Source of the DNA: Bursaphelenchus xylophilus
Taxonomy: Eukaryota > Nematoda > Chromadorea > Rhabditida > Aphelenchoididae
Assembly (NCBI GenBank): GCA_904066235.2
Contig: CAJFCV020000006.1
Coordinates: forward strand, 4,092,001-4,156,000
Direction of reading: 5' to 3'
Length of the DNA: 64,000 nucleotides
Part shown: piece after piece, positions 11,581-25,370 of the stretch
Position numbering within the stretch: position 1 is the stretch's first letter
How the letters are laid out: the number at the start of each line of letters is the position of its first letter
Notes under the pieces: generated by a model
Databases searched by the model: none
What the model saw: the letters and a program-made list of their open reading frames with translations, nothing else
What the model was told of the DNA's origin: nothing
Made by a program: the position numbers and the translations under genes

Positions 11581-12773
11581 ATGACCGAAGATTTTACCAT
11601 GGATGAGGATATTGCGACCTTCGCCTTGGGCGATAAAAACACCTCCGGAGATCTGGTCGATGCTTTGGAGAAGCAAACTCTCAACGATAAAGATTCAAAG
11701 AAGCCGAAGACTCAGACCAAGACCTTTAAGAAGCGGCCGATCACAGTAGCTCCGCTGAAAGCCAATGCTCCGTTTGTTAGCACCACGATTAGTCCCGCCA
11801 ATATTGTTGCCTTCAAGGGAAAAGAGGACTATTTGAGCACTTTCTACAAGGTTAGTTTGTTTTTTATGTTCTTTGTTTCTTGGTTTAGATTAGAAGAGAG
11901 GTGTCTGTCAATTAGCGCAAGGATTTTGGGGGTCATGCTCCTTTTATATTGTACTAGGCACCTGAATTAGAATTTTTGATGGTTTGAAATCATTTTGTGA
12001 GTAAACTACAAACTTTGGCATGTCTTAGAGCGTAATTTATGTGTTGAATGCGACAGAATGTTAAAAATATACAAAACAAACAGCTTTTGATATATGTTTT
12101 GTGTTGCACTAGACATCGAATGTCACCTTTAAAGTTTTATGGTTTTCTGCTAAATTTTTTGAATTTCAGTCTGAAATCGAGATCGGTGGAATCTACTACC
12201 CATCCGTTGAGCAATATTACCAAGCCACGAAGATCTACAGTCTTTGCGGTCCCCATGCAGCTAGTCGCCTTCAGACCTGCCGATTTCCCCACGAAGCCAA
12301 GTCCAGAGCCAAAGAAATCCTACGTCGAGGCAATGTCAGCTTCCGCAATGTCGAAGCGTGGAAAGCGTCGCAAGGTGTCAGTGTGCTTCTCTACGCTAAT
12401 GCCCTCAAATTTCTGCAGAACCCGAAATTGATGGACAAATTGCGGGAAACGGGGGATAAATTGCTGGTTCAAGTTTATGAGGGCGACAATTTGTACGCCT
12501 GCGGAATGAATGCTGAGGATTTGACAAAATGGGCAAAGGAAAACGAGGGAAAGACTTTGAATGTAAGATAGCTTTTTTGCTTTTTTATTCTAATTTTAGT
12601 ATCCATACCACCTGAAAGCCGACACAATCACAATGTTCCCAGTGATCGGCGAGGGTCGAAACCTTTCGGGAATGGTGTTGATGAAAGTCCGCTCGGTCCT
12701 CAAGGACTACCCCAAGGAACAATTGAAGGACAAGGCGACGCAGGCCGCGATCTTGGCCAAAATCATCAATTGA
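11581..12773 (+). CDS. NADAR (YbiA-like, DUF1768) domain protein
   Basis: Exons 11581-11850, 12170-12562 and 12600-12773 give 278 residues. The first about 70 residues are a polar acidic/basic leader (MTEDFTMDEDIATFALGDKN). The NADAR domain follows: NIVAFKGKEDYLSTFYKS, then GGIYYPSVEQYYQATK, then LLVQVYEGDNLYACGMN near the end, and a C-terminal helix region. In the family this fold hydrolyses N-glycosidic bonds: bacterial YbiA acts on early riboflavin intermediates and some NADAR proteins remove ADP-ribose from guanine. The motif order and spacing (F.G....LS.FY then Y.S.EQ..QA) support the call; the substrate in a nematode is inference. The domain starts unusually late because of the leader. 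The gene is convergent with the AT-hook-like gene, 173 bp apart. Confidence 0.8.
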
Positions 12774-12946
12774 TCTGTTTTTTGTTATTAAAATGTATGT
12801 AATTTAATCATAATTGCGATAAAAGTTTACATTATCGTGACCGAAATGGTTTGAGTGGTATGCATATTATATTTATTATTCAGTATGAGAAGAGATGCAA
12901 GATTGCTGAGGCATGAATATCAAAACAATATATTATACATATTAAG

Positions 12947-13822
12947 TTAAGTTTGAGTTTGTTGAGCGATGTTATAAACAGTCCTCAGCAGATCCAGACT
13001 TCTTTTATATCGCCGTTTTCTTGCTTCAGAATGCTCAGTAATTCTCCGTCGAACATTCTTCCAATGTTTCATGTGTTGAGCCATCATCAAAGGCAGTTCC
13101 TTGACATCTTTGCCAGCATATTCCGGCTCTTGCGGCCGATCAGCTATACCCTCGGGGACCAAAGGGAGCTCCGGGACACTTGTATCGGGCTTTGGCATCG
13201 CATAAATAGGTTTTGTCGCCATCAAGTCCTGCAAAATTAGAGAAATTAGTCTCTTGGCCTAGTACAACATAAAATTTTAGCGAAACAGTGAAACAATGTG
13301 ACGTACCAAAGAAATGTTGTCAGGTAGAGCTGGTGGGGGACTCCCTGCTTCTATTTTCTCATCGTCCTTTCCATACATCCATCTGCGGCACATGCAATAG
13401 ATGGGCTCATCTCGATCCGTGTCCTGCATTCCAAAGGTCTTTCCTCGAAGTTCGAATACAACTTTATTATCCGGTCTTGGCTTTCTCGGCCTTCCTGGGC
13501 CTTTCTTGTGTTCATCAAGTTCCTCGATTTCGGAGAGGATCGCCCTAAAACGTGAAGGTATAAAATTATATTATCCATGGACGTTGAACAATACTTTGAT
13601 AAAAAAAATTAGGTGAGAAATGCCTAAAATTAAAATCAAACAACTCGAAAGCACTTACGAGTCCTCTCTGAAGGTTTGCTGAGACTCTCCTTTTCTGATT
13701 CCAATGAGAAGATTATCCAGTCGATTCCGAGCGTGTTTCATGTCGGGAGATCCAGGAACTCGCAAGTTCTGAAGCTCCTGCACCCTTTTTGATGGACTCA
13801 ACGGTAAATGATAGCCTTCCAT
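12947..13822 (-). CDS. Putative nuclear protein with AT-hook-like motif (227 aa), unrecognised
   Basis: Three exons (13822-13659, 13544-13307, 13228-12947) join in phase. The protein opens MEGYHLPLSPSKRVQELQNL. In the middle is GPGRPRKPRP, a good AT-hook core, followed by KVVFELRGKTFGMQDT and DEPIYCMCRR. The C-x-C with its aromatic lead-in recalls the start of a PHD-type finger, but no further Cys/His ladder follows, so a finger cannot be claimed. The C-terminal third is strongly basic and helical (MKHWKNVRRRITEHSEARKR). The start is the first Met after TTCTTTTAG, which could be a spliced-leader acceptor. DNA or chromatin association is inferred from the AT-hook only. Confidence 0.6.
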
Positions 13823-16011
13823 AACTTCTAAAAGAATATTCAATCCAATATTTCAGTTTTTAACGCGCAACGGCAAATTTCACGATAAAAAACACCTTCC
13901 GCTGAGGGATAACATAATTTTCTACGCGAAATTAAGTCTTCAATGACGGAAAAAACGTCTAAAATTGCTCACAGACACTTGCCCAATCCGGAAATCTCTG
14001 TTCTACTCGAAAACTCTCAAAAATTTTGGCTCTAAAATAATATCCCGGCTCCCGAAGCGAACATAATTTTGTTGGCGTAATGTGACAAGCTAAAATATTT
14101 TTTTGTTGTTTTTTATTTCATCGAAAGCGGTTTTATCAAGACGTTTGACGTGGACACCACATCAATTTCCCAACATTTTCAAAATTCCTCCAGCTCACGA
14201 GGACCCATGGATAATATCGGGAATTTGGGGGCATATGTTCGACGTGCGGCCAAAAAACGGCTACTCGGAGAGGGATAACATAATTTATTTCGTTTTTTTT
14301 TGTTGTTTATTTGGAGGGTTTAAGGCTGAAATGGCTGTTTTGACCTTTTTTTTGAAAACTTGGGATATTATTCCTGCGGGCTTTGAAGAATCTTGAAAAT
14401 TTCTTTGATTCCCGAGCATTTTGTTTGCAATCTGTGTTTGTTGGGTAGTTTCACGACAAGCTGGATCTGCCTTGGTCCCGGCGCATGTTTGTTTAGCCAT
14501 CTGACGTTCGTTTTTGGCAGATTTATTCAACTGTTTGGTTCGTTAAAAGAGGTCGATTTGCGTTGAGTTTGTGTTACAGATGTTAAATGCATCGCGATTC
14601 TGTTTGGCCGGAGGTATGAGGTTTGCATTTGGAGAACTTTCTTTTTTGTTTCTATTCATTTAGAGAAGTTATCAACAAAATTTTGTGAAAGCTGATGATT
14701 GGACCTTGTTTTAGGTGAAATTTTGATGTCTTTTAGGATTTTTATGATAGATTTTAGATAGAAACCATCTGGAGATGTCTGTGATGGCAAATCGTTGTCA
14801 ATCCACACAGGAATTGTTAATTTTACACCTAAAATTTGGCGACGATTACCTAAAACAATGTTTCTAGATTTCCCACCCAGATACTTCAGATTTCCTAGTT
14901 TAAAATGAAGTTATAAACTCGGTCATGGCCATATCTACGTGCGCTATTGACTAAAATTCCCCTTTAATCTCGCCGATCACATGTTTTAGACCGATTCGGA
15001 TACCAGATATCTAGTGTAAGATAATTATCTTGCCGCTTTGCGAAAAAAATTTTGTGATTGATGGAAACTGGCCTGAGGTTAAAACAGATGAACAAACTGA
15101 AGAACTGGTGTAATTTTTGCATCCTTGATGTCCAAAATATTTGTTAATTGATAACGTCTATTAGATCAATAGTTAAACCGGGTAAAAACAAGCTAAAACA
15201 GTAATTTGAAGACATTTTTCGTTTTTGTTTCTAAAATTTTCAAAATTTTTTAAGAAAAATTAAATCAGTGTAATTTAAACAAGACATTACAAAATATGAT
15301 TAACCCAACTACCGTTTGAAGTCTTCTAAAAATTTCATTTGAAAAGCTGAGTTTTTCTCGGTTTAGAATTCGAAATAGGGTACTTTGACTTCAAAGGGTA
15401 GTTGAGCTAATCATATTTTGTAATGTCTTGTTTATATTACACTGATTTTATTTTTCTTTAAAAAATTGCGAAAATTTAAAGAAACAAAAACGAAGAATGT
15501 CTTCAAATTACTGTTTTAGTCTGTTTTTACCCGGTTTAACTATTGATCTAACAGACGTTATCGATTTGCAGGTATTTTGGACATCAAGGAATGCAAAAAT
15601 TACACCAGTTCTTCAGTTTGTTCATCTGTTTTAACCTCAGTGTCCATCAATCACAAAATTCTTTTTTTTTCGCGAAGAGGGCGGCGCCTCCGGTTGTGTG
15701 CTCTAAATGGGTTGGCGTCTTGTTTGATCATATGTATTCGGCGCATTATCTGTCTTATCAGTCACTTTTTCTCGGTACGAGGTGAACCGGAACCCTTACT
15801 TATCTCGAACCGCCGAAATTTTGTGTTTGTACTTGGCACTCGTGCGGTTAAAAATGGTCATAGATATTTTTTAGGGCTGATTTTGTACTAAAACTACTGA
15901 ATTTATGTTGAATTTTCGAATTTTTATATTATCCATGTCATCAAAACTGAAAATTGTGACGTGTATCGATGTTTGAGATCCTTGACGTGTCCTATGTTTA
16001 CTCTATTACAG
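13823..16011. other. Intergenic region with a large foldback
   Basis: No supported exon. It lies between the minus-strand AT-hook gene and CCT. It contains the foldback at 15030-15688 and, at about 13905 and 14265, two copies of a GAGGGATAACATAATTT-like sequence. The copy of the recurring ATATTATCCATG motif at 15921-15942 is about 70 bp upstream of the CCT start. The open frames at 14103-14396 and 15577-15891 look like chance readings, the latter through a foldback arm. Confidence 0.5.
15030..15688. repeat. Long inverted repeat (foldback), arms ~300 bp
   Basis: The left arm, about 15030-15340, reads TTTGTGATTGATGGAAACTG, AACAGATGAACAAACTGAAG, CATCCTTGATGTCCAAAATA and TTAAACCGGGTAAAAACA. The right arm, about 15385-15688, contains the complements in reverse order: GTTTTTACCCGGTTTAA, TATTTTGGACATCAAGGATG-like, CTTCAGTTTGTTCATCTGTT and CATCAATCACAAAATT. 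The loop is about 50 bp. The arms have diverged by a few percent and small indels. It is non-coding and may be a foldback transposon or an old duplication. Confidence 0.85.
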
Positions 16012-19257
<3,246 letters not shown>

Positions 19258-19798
19258 TCAGCTATTACACCGACTGGAAGGGATCATTATGCACAGTCAA
19301 TGCACTCTGACTAGAGATAATAAGGATAACATATGTATTTATAAGGTATTTATAGTAGCATTTATAATGTAATATGGTGTAAAAGAATCCAAACCTGATT
19401 TAGAACCTATCTATAATTTATTTTGTAGATCTAACTGATTTTTCTAAAATACGAAATTTTTTTTTATTTCTGGTCTTTTTCGAACAAAAATAATTATCCG
19501 AGAGGATAATTAGTAATATTTTTCCTTGTTATGTGACTAACACCTAAAAGCGCCCCTTTTCGCTTCCTAACCGGTTCTTTTCTTATCCATGACGAAGGTA
19601 AACGTCGCTGTTTTTTGTGCCTTTTACGCGTGATTTTGATGTTTTTATTCGATATTTGAATAAAAGTTTATGAATTCTGAAAACATGTATTTTGAAATTG
19701 ATCGGTTTTTGTCTGAAAATATATTTTTGAGCGGTTGGAGGTTTATTTTGAGGAATTTGAACCAAAATAAGGTGAATTTTGAAATTTTTAGGTAACAA
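19258..19798. other. Spacer between CCT and SMG-4
   Basis: About 540 bp, AT-rich, containing the 3' end of CCT and the SMG-4 promoter or leader. A possible leader acceptor (AAATTTTTAG) lies 6 bp before the SMG-4 start. No other gene is seen. Confidence 0.4.
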
Positions 19799-21446
19799 AT
19801 GACTCAAAATGCAAAAACGAAGACTCCCAAATTCAAGGTAAGGGAAATTAAAATTTTTTGTTTGATTTTAGAGAGAAGGAAGTATTGAGAATGTATTTTA
19901 GTTGATTATTCGCCGACTGCCTCGAGAATTGACCGAAGAAGACCTAAAGGAACAACTCAGCCCTCTCGATGATCATGAAGCCTTCTGGTTTCGCCCTTCG
20001 AACAAAGATTTGATGCCATGGGCTTTCTCCAGAGCCTACATTGTCTTCAATGACATCGAAAAGGCGCAAGAATTCAAGAATAAATTCCATGGATACGTCT
20101 TTGTTGATAAAATGGGTGAGATCAGGTTGAAATTTTTTTGAATTTTTTGGTGAAAGCTTGAGATTTAGAGAGAATGGAGGGCATGCTTGCTTTTAGAGTC
20201 AATTGACCGATGTTATTATTGGGGTTACCACGAGAAATTGTCAATTTCCCACCTGTTTTGCCATGTATAATATATTTTTTTTATTTTTTGCAGGTTTCGA
20301 ATCAAAAGCTATTGTTGAGATGGCCTTTCATCAAGAAGTACCAAGCTCTTTCCCTCAAGACGCCATGACATCGGACAAACGAACGAATACGTTGGAATCT
20401 CGCCCAGATTATCAAGAATTTCTCGCCGTCTATGAGACCACAACTGTAGTGAAAAAAGTCACTGATTTTGATGAACTGATCAAAGAAGTTGAGAATAAAG
20501 AGAAGTTGTTAGAGGCAGGGCAGATCCAACAAACTCCATTGACCGATTTCATGATCAAACAACATCTGGAAAAGGTGGGATTACTGTATTTTTTGTGATT
20601 TGTTTTTAGGAAAAGAAAAGGAGAGCCAGAAGAGAGAAGCATAGCCCGTATGCAGCGATTGAGGAGGAGAAGAAGCCAGAGACAACTAAAAGTAAGTGGA
20701 ATTTAAATTAGGGCGGATAGTGTAGGATGAAAAATTTTGGAGAAGATTTTTATATTAGACTTGATGAATAAGATGAAAATAAAATTTTTTTATTTTTTTT
20801 AGAGACACGAGCCGAAGCATGGAAAGAGAAGAAAGAAAAGGAAAGAAAGGAGCCCAGAAAGGACCGAGAGGAAAAGGAACGTCCGGTAAAGACACCTGAG
20901 GACAAGGAGAAGGTCAAAAAAGGTTAGAATTTTGATTTTTTGAATGAATTTAGGTCTTGTACGTCTCAAAAAATAAGGAGTAGATAGGATTTGGATGGTT
21001 TGTATAGCTAGTAATTTAATTTCAGACAAGCCAGAGCCCAGGGAGAAGGTGAAACATGAAAAAGAACGGAAAAATAGAAGAAAAGAGAAGGACGGCAACG
21101 AAAAAGAAGACAGAAAGCCGATCAAGCTCTTAACGAAGGACAAGAATAACGAGGATGTCATCACGGAAGTGCAGAAGGTCCCCGTGGATGAGAAAGAACG
21201 TCTCCCATCGGCTTTGGTTCCAGATCCATCGGTCGTTGGCGAAAGAACAGCCAAAAGTGGAGAGCCGAAAGAGAAAAAGGAACGGCCAAGAAGACCGGTG
21301 AGTATTTTGAGTTTTTTACCTTGAAATTTAGAAAGAATCTGAATTGAAGATGTCATGGATAACATTAAAAATTTTAGCATCGACCCGAACGTGAAGTCTA
21401 TCGTCCGGCTCGTGCTCGGCAAAACAAAGAGAAGCCCCAAGAGTAG
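19799..21446 (+). CDS. smg-4: UPF3/SMG-4, nonsense-mediated decay factor
   Basis: UPF3 links the exon-junction complex (EJC) and UPF2 in nonsense-mediated mRNA decay. Seven exons (19799-19837, 19902-20115, 20294-20574, 20610-20691, 20803-20922, 21026-21297, 21378-21446) give 358 residues. Residues about 14-110 are the UPF3 RNP-like domain: LIIRRLPRELTEEDLKEQ, then MPWAFSRAYIVFNDIE and FHGYVFVDKMGFESKAIVEM. A conserved helical region follows (TPLTDFMIKQHLEKEKKRR), then a long Lys/Arg/Glu-rich low-complexity stretch. The last exon is the decisive one: read from 21378 it gives HRPEREVYRPARARQNKEK, matching the short EJC-binding motif at the end of UPF3 proteins. An apparent exon in 21330-21360 is intronic; skipping it restores that motif in frame. 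Confidence 0.92.
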
Positions 21447-21766
21447 GATTCGAATGGCTGTAGCTCCGAAAATGACGAAGCGAGACGGGATCCAGGTCGT
21501 GAAAAAGTCATGGTCGAGTTTTCAAGTCATCAGCCACCAATTTCTGATGGACGAAAGCGATTACATTGAAGCAACCTCTCGTTTATATTATCCATTCGAC
21601 TTATATGTCAAATTTTTTGTTGATAAACCAAGTTTTTGTTAAATTTTGTAAAGAAAATTTACTCAATATACGAGAAATGGCAAGTGGAACAGTTTTGAAT
21701 ACAATCTATTAGGTTTACTAAACAAAATAACGCCAAATGATATGTTATCCTTGGTGATCTGGCCTT

Positions 21767-22835
21767 TTATTCTTGTTTCTTTTGACTTCCAGTCCCCAAA
21801 ACCTTCTTTCTCTGCCCGAACATGTAGAAGTACATCTGTGGGAAGCCGGGAAGATAATACAGAGCCAATATGATGACCACATAATAGAAGGAAAACCCAA
21901 TATTGGCTTGATTTGGCAGTTCCAGGGTCAAATGCTTCTTTCGTTTGATCTCATCGAGTGCCGCGAGCATTGTAATAACTTCCCCGGAGGCTCCAAGTGG
22001 ATAAAGGGCAATGAAGAAGGTGTACCGGGCCCAGGTCAGGACGTACGGGACGGCTTTGACGATGTTCAGAGCGTAATACGAGTATCGGATCACTTCGGTC
22101 ACGGACCAAGCGATGAGCAACATGGGGACACCGATACTGGCACGGCTCTAAAAAGCCATCATATTAAGTGCTTATCTAAACATAAAACGCAAGAAAAAGT
22201 AGGCAAAACCTTACACTTGGGACCTTGTACATGATGGCCCAAAGGACGAAAACTCTGGAGAAAACTTGCGTTACGGTGGTCATAACCGGCGATCGGACCA
22301 ATCCAACCAAACTGTGGACAATCTCCAAAATGGCTGCGGTCTGGAAGATTTGCAGTTCCCATTCTACGTTCTCATACAAGCTGGTAAAGGAATGTCCAGC
22401 TAATAATCCTGATACTGTCTTGACCAGAACCGAACCCCAGCTAAAATGGAGATAGCCATTGTCAGGAAGGAATCATCCGGAAAAGGAAATCAGATAAATT
22501 AGATATTAAATTTGTTTAATAAAATCTACAAGTTGATTTTAGGTAGTTCTCAATTATCATACCGCTTTTTGAAGTAATTTTTATGCTTCTGAAATTCCAA
22601 AGGCTGTTAGAAACGTGCTCAGAGACTTTTCCTAGCTAGAATTGCAAAATCCTCCAACAAAAAATGTACTCCTTTATCCGGAACTTTGTGTTTTCTCCCA
22701 TTCCTTATCTATCCCAAAGCCAAATTTAATATTGCCCGCTCCTCTTGCCTAAACACAAAATTCAAAGTTCAAAAAGACTCACCCAACGACTTGGACTGCG
22801 TTATAGCCAAAAAGATAAAGATCCGTTGGTTTCAT
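21767..22835 (-). CDS. 3-hydroxyacyl-CoA dehydratase (PTPLA/HACD family)
   Basis: This ER enzyme does the third step of very-long-chain fatty-acid elongation, removing water from 3-hydroxyacyl-CoA. Exons 22835-22783, 22440-22215 and 22147-21767 give 219 residues with about six membrane segments. The family run is clear: MKPTDLYLFGYNAVQVVGW, then ILEIVHSLVGLVRSP, then VFVLWAIMYKVPS. The active-site region follows, with the Tyr of VTEVIRYSYYALNI and the Glu of LYPLGASGEV. It ends in a Lys-rich tail (GSQKKQE) that may serve for ER retention. It is the nematode HACD (C. elegans hpo-8 type), but I leave the symbol blank because the family has several members. The length is normal and the introns are short. 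Confidence 0.93.
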
Positions 22836-23279
22836 CCTGCAAAAACATCAAATTATCTTATCCTTGGCAGAAATATAAGATACAATCAAAATTACCCCAC
22901 TAAATTGTGGTAAACAATGAATTGGGACGGAAAAAATTATCTTCGACTTAAATGACCTTCTCTTCACGCCACAAAAATGGCTCCACCACGAAGCTTATCA
23001 GAAGAAAAAAGAAATTATTTTATTTTCCCACTTCACGTTTTTTCTCACTACAAATTTTGCAGATTATGGAGAAAAAACGTAAAACGTTTTGTTTGAGCGA
23101 CTACAATAAAATACGCAATAATAAAAACATGTTTCTACGAAAAAAAAGATGTAGCATGAGCTCTTTCATCAAATGCACGTCTTCTTTGGAAGTTTATGGC
23201 TACAAATTTGCCTCATATTCTCATGTGTAATATCTGACATTCAATTTGATGCCCTTCCTATGCTAAAATCCGGTTTGCT
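22836..23279. other. Divergent spacer between HACD and chemoreceptor
   Basis: 444 bp of AT-rich DNA with no convincing exon. It should contain the HACD promoter on the minus strand and the chemoreceptor promoter on the plus strand. The open frame at 22952-23230 is Lys-rich from A-tracts and is not supported. Confidence 0.4.
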
Positions 23280-25237
23280 ATGTCAGATATTTACATCCCA
23301 TGCAGCGACAGTCCAAGTCGAATATATTACAACACAATGTTGTATTCCATGAGCATTTCGGCAGTCATTTTGAATACGGTCGTATTTTACTTGTGTCTAA
23401 AACAACATAAAATGCGATTGTATTCGAGGATTATTATAATAAATTCGGGGTTTAATTTGGCTCTGGGAGTAATGTATATGGTTGTGGAAGTGGTGAGTCG
23501 ATTTTTTTACATGAAATTTTTTGAAATTATGATGACTAATGACCTAAAGACTACGGAGAAATATGTACACGACCAATGTCGATGAAGCAAAATCAATCTA
23601 TAGTCAACAATTTTAGAGGTCCAAAGGTTCAATTTTAGATTAAAATAGACCTTCGTAGTACTAAACCCCTTTATAACAAACAAATTTTTTCGTTCGCTGT
23701 ACAGAAGTTCCACCCTCTCCTTAACCATAAAATAACTTCATTTTCAGCGAGGAACCCTTCGCGGGGCCCATTTCTACTACTTTACGGACTCTCCCTTCCT
23801 CCGATATTCCTCAACAGCCATCCAAAAATTTGCTCTGATACTCGACTTTTCCTTGGTCTACATTTCCATCCGTTTGCCGCCACTCCAATTTTTCTATCGG
23901 TACCGAATTTTGACTCAAAATCAATTCTCAATCCGCCGTGCCCTCGGGGCTTTTTTAATTCTACTTATTACCGCTATTTTTACCGGCGTTTCCTATCCAT
24001 TTTTCATTGAGGAAGATAGTGAAAACCATTTGAAAATCTTCGAAAATATTTCAGGATGCGACATGAAGGCCGCTTCGACAGTCACAGTAATTGATACGGT
24101 AAATCTCACTATTACTATCAAGAAATGTAACTCGTATTCTACCTTCATTTCAGACGAATAAAATTGGAGTCATGAATGGGTATTATACCACAGTAACAGC
24201 AGTGATGGCATTTTTATTGGTGGTTTATTACGGGGGAAAGACTTGGATGGCGTTGACTAAAGATCCAGAAAAGATGACGGCCAAGACAAAGAAATTGAAC
24301 AGGGATATGTCAGCGATATTGGTGCTACAGGTAAAGTAGTGGACGTAGGAACACCTTCCTGCATAAGAGCCTATTTTATTTTTATCTAGGCAATCAATTT
24401 CATTACAATTTTATGGGTTCGGTGGCGGACCTAAATCAATGGCAAAAAACGTAAAATTTTGTATCCGTAAAGTGTCCAAAAATGTTGCAAAATACCTTCC
24501 TCTCCAAATGAAAAATTGCTACAGTGGGGTACCTGATTCAGTGGCAAAAAGGTATCATTTTGTATCCGGGAAGTATCAAAAATGTAGCAAAATACCTCCC
24601 CCTCCAAGTGAAGAAAAAGAGCAATTTGAAAAGCGCGCCCGATTTTTTTTTGAGGAAAGGGAGCCCCCTTCAAAACGGAATTTTTTTATGGAGGAGTTAT
24701 GGAGGCATTATGCCACATTTTTTGATGCTTCCCGGATGCATAATGGTGCTTTTTTTGCCACTGGATCAGGCCTGTCACTGTATTTCAAAAGCTCGCCCGC
24801 TTTTTTTATGAGGGAAAGGGATCTCTTCAAAACGGAGGTTTTTTAGTTGGGGAGGGAGGCATTATGCCACATTTTTTGATACTTCCCGGATACAAAATGG
24901 TACCTTTTTGCCACTGGATCAGGTCCCACTGTACGGAGAATCTATTATTACTTTTTTTTAGGCAATCCTTCCACCACTCTTCCTTTATCTACCGATTACT
25001 TTATTCCATATTAACGTTGTCCCAGAAGCCTTTTATCCGTTTCTTGGCCTCTCCTCGAGTTTCGGAGTTTCCGTAGTTCCTCTTCTGGACGCCTTGGTAG
25101 TGCTTCTAATTCTACCAGCATTCCGTCAAACGATCTTTAAAATTTTTAGGGTAGCGGAGAATCTCCAGGCAGTGCCGAGTTTGACACCAGTTATCAGTTT
25201 TAATCATCAAAACAAATTGAGGATGTCAACTCATTAA
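23280..25237 (+). CDS. Nematode 7TM chemoreceptor (Str/Srd/Sri-type)
   Basis: Four exons (23280-23492, 23748-24098, 24154-24330, 24962-25237) give 338 residues with seven hydrophobic segments. These include MLYSMSISAVILNTVVFYLC (TM1), IIIINSGFNLALGVMYMVVE (TM2), ALGAFLILLITAIFTGVSYP, VMAFLLVVYYG, ILPPLFLYLPITLF and VVPLLDALVVLLILPAFR (TM7). The last, with a P..D/N..LVL...P.FR pattern followed by a short cytoplasmic tail, is typical of the nematode Str superfamily. These are G-protein-coupled receptors of sensory neurons (family knowledge); the ligand is unknown. The third intron is enlarged by a composite MITE. The exact family (Str, Srd or Sri) cannot be settled by eye. Confidence 0.8.
24420..24931. 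mobile_element. MITE family A, composite cluster in chemoreceptor intron
   Basis: Three parts are visible. A left arm only (24420-24515, GGCAAAAAACG ... CTCTCCAAATG) comes first. A full element follows from CAGTGGGGTACCTGATTCAG at 24522 to GGCCTGTCACTG near 24777. Then an extra right half (24782-24931) ends AGGTCCCACTG before TAC. The intron is otherwise short, so the cluster makes up most of it. Confidence 0.8.
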
Positions 25238-25370
25238 GCAAAATAAAACACAATTAAATTTGAGTGATTACAATGCTTTATTCAATACTGAATATTCAAA
25301 GGCAAATTCAACTTTCCGTACTTGGAGTTGGGCTGAATGGAAGGAAGCCTGAGACTTCATTGGTCCCCTT

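Noticed and set aside
15577..15891. Plus-strand 104-codon frame upstream of CCT
   Set aside because: It runs through the right arm of the foldback, and the mirrored arm gives no matching protein.
21330..21642. Long plus-strand frame at the end of SMG-4 read as an extra C-terminus
   Set aside because: Using it loses the conserved EJC-binding end. A single intron from 21298 to 21377 restores that motif in frame.
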